Origin: an uncultured Neomegalonema sp.
GTDB taxonomy: Bacteria; Pseudomonadota; Alphaproteobacteria; Rhodobacterales; Rhodobacteraceae
Direction: 5' to 3'
Length of the DNA: 32,961 nt
Assembly (NCBI GenBank): GCA_937957975.1
Contig: CALFFK010000094.1
Location: forward strand, 1 to 32,961
Positions 1 to 8,278 of the stretch are shown piece after piece. The position numbers were made by a program, and so were the translations under genes. Every line of letters starts with the position of its first letter. The first letter of the stretch is position 1. Under the pieces are notes generated by a model that was given only the letters and a program-made list of their open reading frames with translations, made no database searches and was not told the origin of the DNA.

Positions 1-144
1 GGCCTTGGGCTAATTCTTGCGTTGCTGCTGTTCTCGTTCGGTGAAAATATGGAGGTGCAGATATACATCCTCTGGCCTGCATTCGTTCTGATTGGAAGTC
101 TTTCACAGCGCGCCATGCGCCGGATGCCTTCACCGGAGCCATAG
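1..144 (+). CDS. C-terminal fragment of a membrane protein
   Basis: An open frame runs from the window edge to a TAG at 142-144, giving 47 residues; the start lies outside the window. The fragment has a hydrophobic stretch (LGLILALLLFSF), a short polar turn (GENMEV), a second hydrophobic stretch (IYILWPAFVLIG) and a basic tail, which is the look of the last two membrane segments of an inner-membrane protein. The ending loosely resembles O-antigen ligase/polymerase family C-termini, but that is only an impression. It lies about 90 bases before leuC on the same strand. The function is not assigned. Confidence 0.5.
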   Translation, partial: GLGLILALLLFSFGENMEVQIYILWPAFVLIGSLSQRAMRRMPSPEP

Positions 145-234
145 AAGGTTGCGCCGCGCAAGCGCATTGTACGGGGCGAATGATGTTGTTAAGACAGCAT
201 GAACCCTGACACGACCAGCCGAAAGACCCGACTC

Positions 235-1638
235 ATGGCCGCACCGAAGACCCTCTATGACAAGATCTGGGACGCCCATGTCGTCCACGAAGCCGATGAT
301 GGCACCTGTCTCCTCTATATTGATGCGCATCTGGTGCATGAGGTTACGTCGCCACAGGCATTTGAGGGTCTTCGTATGACGGGCCGCAAGGTGCGCCACC
401 CGGAGGCAACGCTGGCCACCCCTGATCACAATGTCCCCACCTCTGACCGTGCGTCGGGCATCGAAGATGAGATGTCCCGCATTCAGGTTGAAGCGCTGCG
501 CACCAACGCCGCTGAATTTGGCATTGAGCTTTATGATGTGATGGATATTCGGCAGGGCATCGTCCACATCATCGGGCCGGAGCAAGGCTTGACCCAGCCC
601 GGTATGACCATCGTTTGCGGTGACAGCCACACGGCCACACACGGTGCCTTTGGCGCGTTGGCCCATGGTATTGGTACGTCCGAGGTTGAGCATGTGCTGG
701 CCACCCAGACGCTGATCCAGAAAAAATCTAAGAACATGAAAGTCGAGATCACCGGCACATTGCCCATTGGTGTGACGGCGAAGGACATTACGCTCACGGT
801 TATCGGTCAAACCGGCACGGCGGGCGGCAATGGACATGTCATCGAATATTGCGGCGAAGCCATTGAGGCACTGTCTATCGAGGGCCGCATGACTGTCTGC
901 AACATGGCCATCGAGGGCGGCGCGCGCGCTGGCCTTATTGCGCCAGACCAGAAGACATTCGACTATGTGATGGGCCGCCCAAAAGCACCCAAAGGCGATG
1001 ATTGGGATGCGGCTATCGCTTACTGGCAGACGCTGAAATCCGACGAGGGCGCGCATTACGACAAGGTTATCACCATCCGCGCTGAAGACATCGCGCCGGT
1101 CGTTACCTGGGGCACTTCGCCCGAAGACGTGCTGCCCATCAACGCCATGGTCCCCGCGCCGGAGGATTTCGAGGGTGGCAAGGTCGATGCCGTGAAACGC
1201 TCGCTCGATTACATGGGCCTGACCCCCGGCACGAAGTTTTCCGATATTGAGGTGGACACCATCTTCATCGGCTCCTGTACCAATGGACGCATCGAAGACA
1301 TGCGTGAAGTCGCCAAGGTGATGGAAGGCCGCAAGGTCAAGTCGGGCCTGCGCGCGATGATCGTTCCCGGCTCTGGCCTCGTGAAAGCACAGATGGAGCA
1401 GGAAGGTATTTCAGCCAAACTCGCCGAAGCAGGTTTTGACATCCGTGAGCCGGGTTGCTCCATGTGCCTTGGCATGAACCCCGACCAACTCGCCCCCGGC
1501 GAACGCTGTGCCTCTACGTCGAACCGCAACTTCGAGGGCCGTCAGGGTAGGGGAGGACGCACACACCTGCTGTCACCCGCCATGGCGGCGGCGGCGGCGG
1601 TGACGGGTAAGTTGACAGATGTGCGGGAGTTGGGGTGA
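235..1638 (+). CDS. leuC: 3-isopropylmalate dehydratase large subunit
   Basis: LeuC with LeuD isomerises 2-isopropylmalate to 3-isopropylmalate in leucine synthesis in the cytoplasm. The ATG at 235 begins [17 protein letters not shown], the usual LeuC N-terminus, and gives 467 residues, the normal family length; an upstream in-frame ATG at 199 would add 12 atypical residues. The three [4Fe-4S] ligands expected in aconitase-type enzymes are visible: Cys348 in GSCTNGR, and Cys408 and Cys411 in GCSMCLGMN. The C-terminal [19 protein letters not shown] is typical. leuD does not follow directly: the next gene is convergent and the gap holds two stem-loops. Identification is secure. Confidence 0.97.
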   Translation: MAAPKTLYDKIWDAHVVHEADDGTCLLYIDAHLVHEVTSPQAFEGLRMTGRKVRHPEATLATPDHNVPTSDRASGIEDEMSRIQVEALRTNAAEFGIELYDVMDIRQGIVHIIGPEQGLTQPGMTIVCGDSHTATHGAFGALAHGIGTSEVEHVLATQTLIQKKSKNMKVEITGTLPIGVTAKDITLTVIGQTGTAGGNGHVIEYCGEAIEALSIEGRMTVCNMAIEGGARAGLIAPDQKTFDYVMGRPKAPKGDDWDAAIAYWQTLKSDEGAHYDKVITIRAEDIAPVVTWGTSPEDVLPINAMVPAPEDFEGGKVDAVKRSLDYMGLTPGTKFSDIEVDTIFIGSCTNGRIEDMREVAKVMEGRKVKSGLRAMIVPGSGLVKAQMEQEGISAKLAEAGFDIREPGCSMCLGMNPDQLAPGERCASTSNRNFEGRQGRGGRTHLLSPAMAAAAAVTGKLTDVRELG

Positions 1639-1650
1639 GCAATTGCACCT

Positions 1651-1684
1651 TGAAGCACCAACGACTTTAGCCATTGGTGCTTCA
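1651..1684. terminator. Stem-loop after leuC (possible terminator)
   Basis: A perfect 11-bp inverted repeat, TGAAGCACCAA (1651-1661) and TTGGTGCTTCA (1674-1684), encloses a 12-base loop 12 bases after the leuC stop. There is no clear T-run, so rho-independent termination is plausible but unproven. It may serve both convergent genes. Confidence 0.5.
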
Positions 1685-1695
1685 GAACACCTCCA

Positions 1696-1726
1696 TGCTT
1701 CCAACCTTGCCATTGGTCGGGAAGCA
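1696..1726. other. Second stem-loop in the leuC-prenyltransferase gap
   Basis: TGCTTCC (1696-1702) pairs with GGAAGCA (1720-1726), with an inner CC/GG. The octamer CCATTGGT lies in the 3' half of this hairpin (1710-1717) and of the previous one (1671-1678), so the two structures share sequence as well as position. It may be part of a bidirectional terminator or a small repeat unit. Confidence 0.35.
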
Positions 1727-1792
1727 AGATCATGCGTTGGTCGGGTTCGGTTTTGAGTGATAGTATGAATTGCTATCGTATTTCGGCATCTT

Positions 1793-2803
1793 TCACCGAT
1801 CCCGCTCGACCACATAATCCACCAATCCTTGTAGATCATCTCGCAACGCCGAGGCTGGAAATACCGCCAGTGCCGCTTTCGCCTGCACGCCGTACCGCCT
1901 CGCGTCGTCGAGGGTTTGCTCAACTGCCCGGTCGCGGCGCATTAACTTGACGGCGCGTTCCAGATCACCGTTTTGCTGGTCGTTTTTCTCGATTACCCGT
2001 TTCCAGAACGCCCGTTCTTCGTCGTCGCGTGCGGCGGCGTAGGCGTTCAGGATCGGGGCCGTCACCTTGCCCTCGCGGAAATCATCGCCCAGTTCCTTGC
2101 CCGTCGCCCCGGCATCTCCGGCATAATCCAGCGCATCGTCGGCAAGCTGGAACGCGATACCAAGGCAGTCGCCATAGATGCGCAGGGCTTCCGTCCGTTC
2201 GGCCCCGGCCTCCGACAACGCGCCGGACACTTCAGTTGCGGCGGCGAACAGCGCCGCCGTTTTCGCCCGGATCACGGCCAGATGGTCGGCTTCTGTCGTG
2301 GCGAGGTTGTTTGCCGTGGCAAGCTGCATCACTTCGCCCTCCGCGATCACCGCTGAGGCCGTCGAGAGAATTCGCAACACCTCCACCGATCCCGTTTCAA
2401 CCATCAATTGAAATGCACGGCTGAACAGGAAATCGCCCACCAGAATTGTCGGCTTGTTTCCCCACAATCGGTTCGCAGCGGGCCTGCCACGGCGGGTCGT
2501 GCTACCATCGACCACATCATCATGCAGCAGCGTGGCCGTATGGATAAACTCCACTGCCGCCGCCAACCGCACGGCATCCGGTCCCTCATAGCCACAGAGC
2601 CGCGCGCTCGCCAGTGTCAGCACAGGTCGCACCCGCTTGCCTCCGGCGGCGATCAGATGCGCGGCGACCTTTGGAATCAGGTCGGTCGAGGAATTGAGTT
2701 GCTGCGTCAGGATCATATCGACGCGATTCATATCATCACGCACCAGATCAGTGATCCGATCAAACGGCTTGCCTACTGGTTTCGTCACAGCCGCACCATC
2801 CAT
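1793..2803 (-). CDS. Polyprenyl (octa/decaprenyl-type) diphosphate synthase
   Basis: A trans-prenyltransferase that lengthens farnesyl or geranylgeranyl diphosphate with isopentenyl diphosphate to make the ubiquinone side chain; the chain length cannot be read from sequence. Both Mg-binding Asp-rich motifs are present: DDVVD at residues 95-99 and DDALD at 222-226, with the GGKRVRP substrate motif near 54-60. I chose the ATG at 2803 (MDGAAVTK, 336 residues), which has a GGGGGCG run upstream; a TTG at 2839 would add 12 residues with a poorly placed ribosome site. It is divergent from the DUF2007 and methyltransferase genes, an arrangement common in Rhodobacterales-like genomes. Confidence 0.93.
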   Translation of the reverse strand: MDGAAVTKPVGKPFDRITDLVRDDMNRVDMILTQQLNSSTDLIPKVAAHLIAAGGKRVRPVLTLASARLCGYEGPDAVRLAAAVEFIHTATLLHDDVVDGSTTRRGRPAANRLWGNKPTILVGDFLFSRAFQLMVETGSVEVLRILSTASAVIAEGEVMQLATANNLATTEADHLAVIRAKTAALFAAATEVSGALSEAGAERTEALRIYGDCLGIAFQLADDALDYAGDAGATGKELGDDFREGKVTAPILNAYAAARDDEERAFWKRVIEKNDQQNGDLERAVKLMRRDRAVEQTLDDARRYGVQAKAALAVFPASALRDDLQGLVDYVVERDR

Positions 2804-2891
2804 TATCGCCGCCCCCAAATGTGACACATCCTTTGACAAGCCCTGTAGGGAAGCCGAAAGTGCGGGTCTTAATCAAGCGCCGGGGACAATC

Positions 2892-3113
2892 ATGCACGTC
2901 TTGCTGAAAACAACTGACCCCACGGTCGTCAGCGCCGCCACGGCGTATCTCAAGGCCGAAGGTATAGAGGCCTTCGTTTTCGACGTCCATATGAGCATTC
3001 TGGAGGGCAGCATCGGCATCTTTCCGCGCCGTGTGATGATCCACGAGGACGATGCGGTCAAAGCGCGCGCCTTAATGCGGGCACTCGACATCGAAACTGT
3101 TGAGGAAGAGTGA
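2892..3113 (+). CDS. DUF2007 small protein
   Basis: A 73-residue protein starting MHVLLKTTDP, with the family pattern of a short beta-alpha-beta fold: 'AYLKAEGIEAFVFD', then 'FPRRVMIHEDDAVKARALM'. DUF2007 members are small soluble proteins sometimes described as putative signal-transducing (PII-like fold) proteins; no biochemical role is established. Its GTGA junction with the next gene (stop 3111-3113, GTG start 3110) implies translational coupling. The ATG at 2892 was chosen because the longer upstream frame runs antisense through the prenyl synthase gene. Confidence 0.85.
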   Translation: MHVLLKTTDPTVVSAATAYLKAEGIEAFVFDVHMSILEGSIGIFPRRVMIHEDDAVKARALMRALDIETVEEE

Positions 3114-3880
3114 GCCGCACAGATCCATTCTGCCCGGAAGAGCTTGATCAACATGGCTTTCTCGACCAGCGGGTGATGGTGCGACAGCCGCGCACAGGGT
3201 ATCGTTCGGGGGCCGATACCGTCTTGCTCGCCGCTGCCTGTCCGGCCAAACCCGGGCAACGTATTCTTGATCTGGGCTGTGGAGCGGGGGTCGCGACATT
3301 CTGTCTCGCCACGCGGGTGGAGGGTCTTACGCTGCACGGTTTGGAGGTGCAACCCGCCTATGCCGATCTGGCGCGTCGTAATGCTGCCGATCTTGGTCTG
3401 GCAATGACGGTCCATGAGGGCGATGTGGCCAGCCCCCCGGCCCGCTTGCGTGAAACGCAAGTCGATCACGTCATCGTCAATCCGCCCTATTATGATGCAA
3501 CCGCCAGTACCCCGACAAATGACCCCGGTAAGGACTGCGCCTTTCGCACCACTGCGCCCCTCGCCGTCTGGATTGATGCCGCGTTGCGTCGCCTAGTTCC
3601 TGGTGGTTGGCTGACCCTCGTTCACCGCACTGAATGTTTGCCCACATTACTCGCGGCATTGGAGGACAGGGCAGGGGCCATCGCGATTCTGCCACTGGCA
3701 TCGCGCGCCGCCAAAACCGCCGACCGCCTTATCCTGCGCGCCCGCAAGGGAGCCGCTACGCCACTGATATTACACGCACCATTTGTCATGCATGAGGGGG
3801 AACGCCACAAAGGCGACAGTGATCCCCTTTCAAAGGCCGCCACGCGTGTTCTCAGGGATTGTGCTGCGCTTGTGTTTTGA
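3110..3880 (+). CDS. TrmN6/YfiC-type SAM-dependent methyltransferase
   Basis: A class I methyltransferase of the family that includes tRNA1(Val) A37 N6-methyltransferase. The SAM-binding motif LDLGCGAGVATF lies at about residues 53-64 and the NPPY catalytic motif, typical of N6-adenine and related amino methyltransferases, at 124-127. The early GYRSGADTVLLAAA segment is typical of YfiC-like proteins. At 256 residues the length is normal. It starts with GTG at 3110, overlapping the DUF2007 stop, so the two are probably co-translated. The substrate (tRNA) is inferred from the family and was not shown here. Confidence 0.85.
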   Translation: MSRTDPFCPEELDQHGFLDQRVMVRQPRTGYRSGADTVLLAAACPAKPGQRILDLGCGAGVATFCLATRVEGLTLHGLEVQPAYADLARRNAADLGLAMTVHEGDVASPPARLRETQVDHVIVNPPYYDATASTPTNDPGKDCAFRTTAPLAVWIDAALRRLVPGGWLTLVHRTECLPTLLAALEDRAGAIAILPLASRAAKTADRLILRARKGAATPLILHAPFVMHEGERHKGDSDPLSKAATRVLRDCAALVF

Positions 3881-4074
3881 AGGCGGAGGAGTGGCGTAAC
3901 GCGCGGCAATGATGTCTGCATGTGGTGTGGTTCCGGTATTGCTATGAAAGAAGTTTGCAATCTGGTGGACCAGGATTTTGTACGGTGTCGTCATGCAAAG
4001 TAAGCTGTTCGATTATCGGATTATCTTTCTTGTATAATCTATATGTAACATCGTTTCGGGGGGGCGGCTTTAAA

Positions 4075-4335
4075 TCAAGTGAAATTAAAAATAATATTCG
4101 CATGTCGTGCGTATTCAACGATATTATCATCTGCGGCAGTTACACGCCCTATTGCAGAACATTTATGATATTCACGGAAATTGCAACATAAAACATCGCC
4201 CTGTTCGAAGGTAACTTCTTGTGCCGAGGCATATTCGGCGTTTGTGAGAAAGAGGGCAATGAATAGTGTTTTGCATAAGGTCTTTGATATCGGAAAATAC
4301 TTTAATTTATTGGTTGAATTGAAAAATTGAGTCAT
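4075..4335 (-). CDS. Small putative exported protein in an AT-rich gap
   Basis: An 86-residue ORF beginning MTQFFNSTNK. It has a credible signal peptide: basic residues, then the hydrophobic core TLFIALFL, then an ASAQ-type cleavage site, with EVTFEQGDVLCCNF as the start of the mature part. The mature protein has three cysteines, two of them adjacent. AGGGA stands 7 bases before the ATG. It begins 31 bases after the end of the DUF3228 gene on the same strand, so it could share its transcript. The base composition is clearly more AT-rich than the neighbours. No family was recognised; it may be a recent or transferred gene, or a chance ORF. Confidence 0.4.
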   Translation of the reverse strand: MTQFFNSTNKLKYFPISKTLCKTLFIALFLTNAEYASAQEVTFEQGDVLCCNFREYHKCSAIGRVTAADDNIVEYARHANIIFNFT

Positions 4336-4366
4336 TCTATCGTCCCTATATCCGAAAAACACCACT

Positions 4367-4954
4367 TTAGATATGCTTCCGCACCGCCGCATGGCTATCC
4401 CAGAACGCCACTGCCTTTGCGTAGGCCACCGGGTCGATGGCGACGCCTGATCCCCCTTCGGAAGGGCCGAGCGCATTGCGAAGTTGGGTGATTGGCGGCA
4501 TGGGCGGTTCTTCAGGGGTCAACGTACCAAGAATACTGACGATCCCCCAATCGCAATCGGGTACGTCGTCGGGGAAGTCATCTGCCTCCCGCATCATCTG
4601 TTCATGGCTGTAGAGGATCACGTCCAGCCATTTGGCGACTGGTGCTTCCACATCCTCGAACCATCGCCCCAACACAGCCAGTTCCCCTTCACGCCGAGCC
4701 TCATATCCTGAGCATAGCAGCGGGCGGTTATCGTCGGTTATTGGTGCAAAGCCACAGCGGGTTGGTGTGTCGTTCTTCAGGAACAGATGTTTACAAAATG
4801 GCGCATAGCCCGCCACCAGCGCGGCCCCATCTTTCAGTGCATGGTTGCACCGCGCCACCAGTTCTTCCGGCGATATTCCATCGATTCGCGTGCCGCTCGC
4901 TCCTGGTTCCCAGTTGCGGCGGGCAAAGGATGTCATGGCGATGGAAGCGGTCAT
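4367..4954 (-). CDS. DUF3228 family protein
   Basis: A 195-residue protein matching the DUF3228 pattern from memory: 'GYAPFCKHLF', then 'LLCSGYEARREGELAVLGRWFE', then 'EAPVAKWLDVILYSHEQM'. The family is widespread in proteobacteria and uncharacterised; no catalytic motif can be named. The strongly conserved Cys-Lys-His and Glu-Ala-Arg-Arg segments suggest a binding site, but that is inference. It is divergent from the M20 amidohydrolase gene with about 74 bases between starts, so promoters for both probably lie at 4955-5028. An internal ATG at 4936 is an alternative start. Confidence 0.8.
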   Translation of the reverse strand: MTASIAMTSFARRNWEPGASGTRIDGISPEELVARCNHALKDGAALVAGYAPFCKHLFLKNDTPTRCGFAPITDDNRPLLCSGYEARREGELAVLGRWFEDVEAPVAKWLDVILYSHEQMMREADDFPDDVPDCDWGIVSILGTLTPEEPPMPPITQLRNALGPSEGGSGVAIDPVAYAKAVAFWDSHAAVRKHI

Positions 4955-5028
4955 GGAAGATTCCTCTGGCCAGCGGCGGAGTGTCGGTATTTCATGACCA
5001 TGAATATCGTGCAGAATCCGAGGATGCC

Positions 5029-6207
5029 ATGCCTGTTGTCAATTCCATCGCCGATGCCGCCGATCAACTCAGGGAATGGCGACAGGATTTCCACCGCCAT
5101 CCCGAACTTGGCTATGAGGAGCACCGCACCGCTGAAATCATCGCTAATCGCTTGCGGGAAATGGGCTTTGACGGGGTGGAGACAGGCATTGGCGGTACAG
5201 GCGTGGTCGGTACGTTGCATGGCCGCTCCGGCCCCGGCGACGAAGCCCGCTCGATCATGTTGCGCGCGGATATGGATGCCCTGCCGATCCATGAGCTGAA
5301 TGACGGCCCGTATAAATCCACGACCGATGGCAAGATGCACGCGTGCGGCCATGACGGCCACGTCACCATGCTGCTGGGGGCTGCGCAGCACATGGCCCGA
5401 ACCCGAACCTTTGATGGTACGGTGCATTTCTGCTTTCAGCCCGCCGAGGAAGGTGGGGCAGGGGCCAAGGCGATGATTGATGATGGTCTTTTCGACCGTT
5501 TTCCCTGCCGTTCCGTCTATGGAATGCACAACTGGCCGGGGCAACCTGTGGGCAGTTTTCATTGCCGAAGCGGCCCGATCATGGCCGCTTCTGATGAGTT
5601 CAGGATCAACCTCAAGGGCAGGGGAGGACACGCGGCAAAGCCCGATGCCTGTCTCGATCCGGTTCCTTGCGGTGCAGCAATTGTGCAGGCCTTGCAAACT
5701 GTTGTGGCACGGCGCACTAACCCTCTCTCACCGGCGGTGGTTACGGTTACGACCTTTCAGGCCGGGGATGCCTATAACGTCATTCCTGAAACTGCGCATC
5801 TTGGCGGAACGGTTCGCAGTTTCAATTCCGCGCTCCATAACGACATTTATGACCAGATAGAGCGTCTTGTTCGGCAGATTGCGGCGGCCCATGAGATTGA
5901 AGCGGAATTCGAGCGATCCGCGAAATTTTACCCCGAAACTGTCAATGATGAGGATGCAACGGCCTTCTGCCTTGATGTTGCACGCGATCTGGCCGGGGCG
6001 GATAACGTGCATGATGACGTGGAGCCGACCATGGGCAGCGAAGATTTTTCGTTCTATGCGTTGGAAAAGCCCTGTTGCTTTATATTGATAGGCAATGGTG
6101 ACACGGCGGGTTTGCATCATCCCCGCTATGATTTTGATGACCGGAATAACGTCTGGGGCGCCAGTTATTGGTCAGCCCTTGCCGAGCGCGCGTTGCCATC
6201 ACAATAG
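5029..6207 (+). CDS. M20 family metallo-amidohydrolase (hippurate/N-acyl-amino-acid hydrolase type)
   Basis: A cytosolic M20D peptidase-family enzyme, expected to cleave N-acyl amino acids with a di-metal centre. Visible motifs are HRHPELGYEE (22-31), RADMDALPI (79-87), MHACGHDGH (103-111), QPAEEGGAGA (from 137), GMHNWPG, the dimerisation-domain GGHAAKP, and MGSEDFSFY near the C-terminus. Cys106, His108 and the Glu pair at 140-141 are expected catalytic or metal residues. The ATG at 5029 (MPVVNSIADA, 392 residues) has GAGG upstream; the open frame extends back to 4642, but that part lies antisense over the DUF3228 gene. The exact substrate is unknown. The gene ends 96 bases before pqqB. Confidence 0.9.
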   Translation: MPVVNSIADAADQLREWRQDFHRHPELGYEEHRTAEIIANRLREMGFDGVETGIGGTGVVGTLHGRSGPGDEARSIMLRADMDALPIHELNDGPYKSTTDGKMHACGHDGHVTMLLGAAQHMARTRTFDGTVHFCFQPAEEGGAGAKAMIDDGLFDRFPCRSVYGMHNWPGQPVGSFHCRSGPIMAASDEFRINLKGRGGHAAKPDACLDPVPCGAAIVQALQTVVARRTNPLSPAVVTVTTFQAGDAYNVIPETAHLGGTVRSFNSALHNDIYDQIERLVRQIAAAHEIEAEFERSAKFYPETVNDEDATAFCLDVARDLAGADNVHDDVEPTMGSEDFSFYALEKPCCFILIGNGDTAGLHHPRYDFDDRNNVWGASYWSALAERALPSQ

Positions 6208-6303
6208 CGGTCACGTGCCAGCGACGATGATACGATGGGCGTTCTGGTGGGGTAACGACAGATGTGATAGACGGTTTTCCATGAACAAACGGGGGCGTTA
6301 ACG

Positions 6304-7209
6304 ATGCATATCCTCATTCTTGGGGCCGCTGCGGGAGGGGGCTTTCCGCAATGGAATTGTGCGTGCTCCACTTGTGCCGCGTTCTGGCGTGGCGAGCCGG
6401 GCGTTACGGCGCGCACGCAATCCTCAATCGCGGTCAGCGCAGATGGTGTACAATGGGCGGTCTTTAATGCCTCACCTGACTTGCGAGAACAGATTATTGC
6501 CCGCAAACAGATGCATCCCCGCCCTGAACGTGGGTTGCGGGACAGTCCAATTTCGTCGGTGATTCTCACGAATGGTGATCTCGACCATGTGGCGGGGCTG
6601 CTGTCGCTGCGCGAAAAACATCCGCTTGGCCTTTATATGACGGGCGAGATTGCGAATGTGCTTGATGCGAACCCGGTTTTTTCTGCCCTTGATCCGGCCT
6701 TCGTGGTGCGCGAACGGATTGCCCTTGATGCGCCGTTTGAGCCGGTTTCGGGTATTACCGTGCGGCTGTTTGCAGTGCCAGGGAAGGTGCCGCTCTATAT
6801 GGAAGGGGATACTGTCGATACGCAGCTTGTGGGTGAACAGACTGTTGGGGCGGAGATCATGGGCGGCGGCAAGCGGGCGATGTATATTCCAGGCTGTGCC
6901 GCTGTACCGGATGATCTGAAAGCCCGGATTGGTGGCGCGGATTTGCTGATGTTTGATGGCACGCTCTGGACTGATGATGAGATGCAGCGCGAAGGCGTGG
7001 GCCAGAAAACCGGCGCGCGGATGGGGCATATGTCTGTTTCGGGCGCAAACGGCACGATGGCGACTTTCGCGCAGACGGACATAGCGCGCCGCGTTCTCGT
7101 GCATCTGAACAATACCAACCCGTTGTTGCTACCTGATAGTGCAGAGCGCGCCGGGGCGGAAAGCGCCAGATGGGAAGTGGCGTACGACGGGATGGAGATT
7201 TTCGTCTGA
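6304..7209 (+). CDS. pqqB: PqqB, pyrroloquinoline quinone biosynthesis protein B (orphan)
   Basis: A 301-residue protein of the metallo-beta-lactamase fold that matches PqqB from end to end. It opens MHILILGAAAGGGFPQWNC and has the family CxCxxC zinc knuckle (Cys19, Cys21, Cys24). The usual HxHxDH motif is replaced by the PqqB form NGDLDHVAGLL (90-100). PqqB is reported to act on the PqqA precursor peptide as an iron-dependent hydroxylase. No pqqA, C, D or E is present. It lies 19 bases before cbiD on the same strand, so it is probably co-transcribed with cobalamin genes. A run of G's precedes the ATG as a ribosome site. The identity is firm; its role in this location is open. Confidence 0.92.
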   Translation: MHILILGAAAGGGFPQWNCACSTCAAFWRGEPGVTARTQSSIAVSADGVQWAVFNASPDLREQIIARKQMHPRPERGLRDSPISSVILTNGDLDHVAGLLSLREKHPLGLYMTGEIANVLDANPVFSALDPAFVVRERIALDAPFEPVSGITVRLFAVPGKVPLYMEGDTVDTQLVGEQTVGAEIMGGGKRAMYIPGCAAVPDDLKARIGGADLLMFDGTLWTDDEMQREGVGQKTGARMGHMSVSGANGTMATFAQTDIARRVLVHLNNTNPLLLPDSAERAGAESARWEVAYDGMEIFV

Positions 7210-7228
7210 TACCGGGTATGATCGCGCG

Positions 7229-8278
7229 ATGACCGACACCCCGCTCCGTTCCGGCTGGACCACTGGCTCTTGCGCCACTGCCGCCGCCAAAGCGGCGTGG
7301 ATAGGCTTGTGCACCGGCACGATCCCGGATGAGGTGGCGATTATCCTGCCCAAGGGTCAGCGCCCGGTTTTTACCATTCGGGAAGGGCGTATCGGCGATA
7401 GCTGGGCGGAGGCGACGGTCGAGAAGGATGCGGGGGACGACCCGGATGTGACCCATGGCGCGCTCATCACCACGCGCATCGACCGTGCTGCTTCCAACCA
7501 TGGTCTTTCTTTTCATGCGGGAGAGGGGGTTGGAATCGTCACCAAGCCCGGTCTGCCTATCCCGGTTGGCGAACCGGCAATCAATCCTGTCCCTCGTCGT
7601 ATGATTGATGAAAACCTTGCTGATGTCGGCGCGGAATACGGCATTGCGCCCAACCTGCGGGTCACGATCTCTGTTGAAAGGGGTGCGGCCCTCGCCCTCA
7701 AGACATGGAACCCACGCCTTGGGATCGAAGGGGGAATCAGTATTCTCGGCACGACCGGAATTGTTCGACCCTTTTCCTGCTCGGCGTGGATCGCCTCGAT
7801 CCATCGCGGGATTGATGTGGCTGTGGCGACGGAGACGCAGCATGTGGTCGGCGCAACCGGCTCGACTTCGGAAGGATATGTGAAGACGCTCTACGATCTG
7901 CCCGACAGTGCATATCTTGATATGGGAGATTTTGTGGGGGGGCTGCTAAAATACCTGCGCCGCCACCCTGTTCCCCGCATTACGATTGCGGGGGGACCGG
8001 GCAAAATGACGAAGTTGGCGCAAGGGGCGCTCGATTTGCACTCCAAACGCAGTCAGGTCGATCTTGATGCACTTGCAGTACGGGGCGAGATGCCGAAAAT
8101 TGCGGCTGCCAATACGGCACTGGAAGCTTTTGGCTTGGGGGGAGAGAAACTTGCCGCCGCCATCTGCGAAGACGCCCGGCAAAGCATACGTGAAACATTG
8201 CGCGGCGCAGAAATTGACGTCGAAACCATAATTGTCGGGCGTGCAGGGGAGTTGCTGGCGCGTTGTCCGTTTAAATGA
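7229..8278 (+). CDS. cbiD: Cobalt-precorrin-5B (C1)-methyltransferase
   Basis: CbiD methylates C1 of the corrin ring during cobalamin synthesis. The N-terminal LRSGWTTGSCATAAAKAAW is the family hallmark, and 'ITIAGGPGKMTKLAQG' and the internal 'GTTGIVRPFS' also fit. The ATG at 7229 (MTDTPLRSGW) gives 349 residues, normal for CbiD; the frame extends upstream into pqqB. It overlaps cobK by ATGA, implying coupling. CbiD belongs to the early-cobalt (anaerobic) route, whereas cobN at the end of this block belongs to the late-cobalt route; such mixtures occur in some alphaproteobacteria where CbiD replaces CobF. Confidence 0.95.
   Translation: MTDTPLRSGWTTGSCATAAAKAAWIGLCTGTIPDEVAIILPKGQRPVFTIREGRIGDSWAEATVEKDAGDDPDVTHGALITTRIDRAASNHGLSFHAGEGVGIVTKPGLPIPVGEPAINPVPRRMIDENLADVGAEYGIAPNLRVTISVERGAALALKTWNPRLGIEGGISILGTTGIVRPFSCSAWIASIHRGIDVAVATETQHVVGATGSTSEGYVKTLYDLPDSAYLDMGDFVGGLLKYLRRHPVPRITIAGGPGKMTKLAQGALDLHSKRSQVDLDALAVRGEMPKIAAANTALEAFGLGGEKLAAAICEDARQSIRETLRGAEIDVETIIVGRAGELLARCPFK

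Noticed and set aside
3922-4191. Plus-strand 89-codon ORF in the AT-rich gap
   Set aside because: No ribosome site, implausible composition, and it overlaps the better-supported minus-strand ORF with a signal peptide.
4642-5028. N-terminal extension of the M20 amidohydrolase frame
   Set aside because: It lies antisense over the DUF3228 gene and matches nothing in the family, whose N-terminus begins at 5029.
6227-6301. A 24-codon ORF just before pqqB, the size of pqqA
   Set aside because: It begins with Met-x-x-Trp but has neither the Glu nor the Tyr that PQQ is built from, so it cannot be a PqqA precursor.
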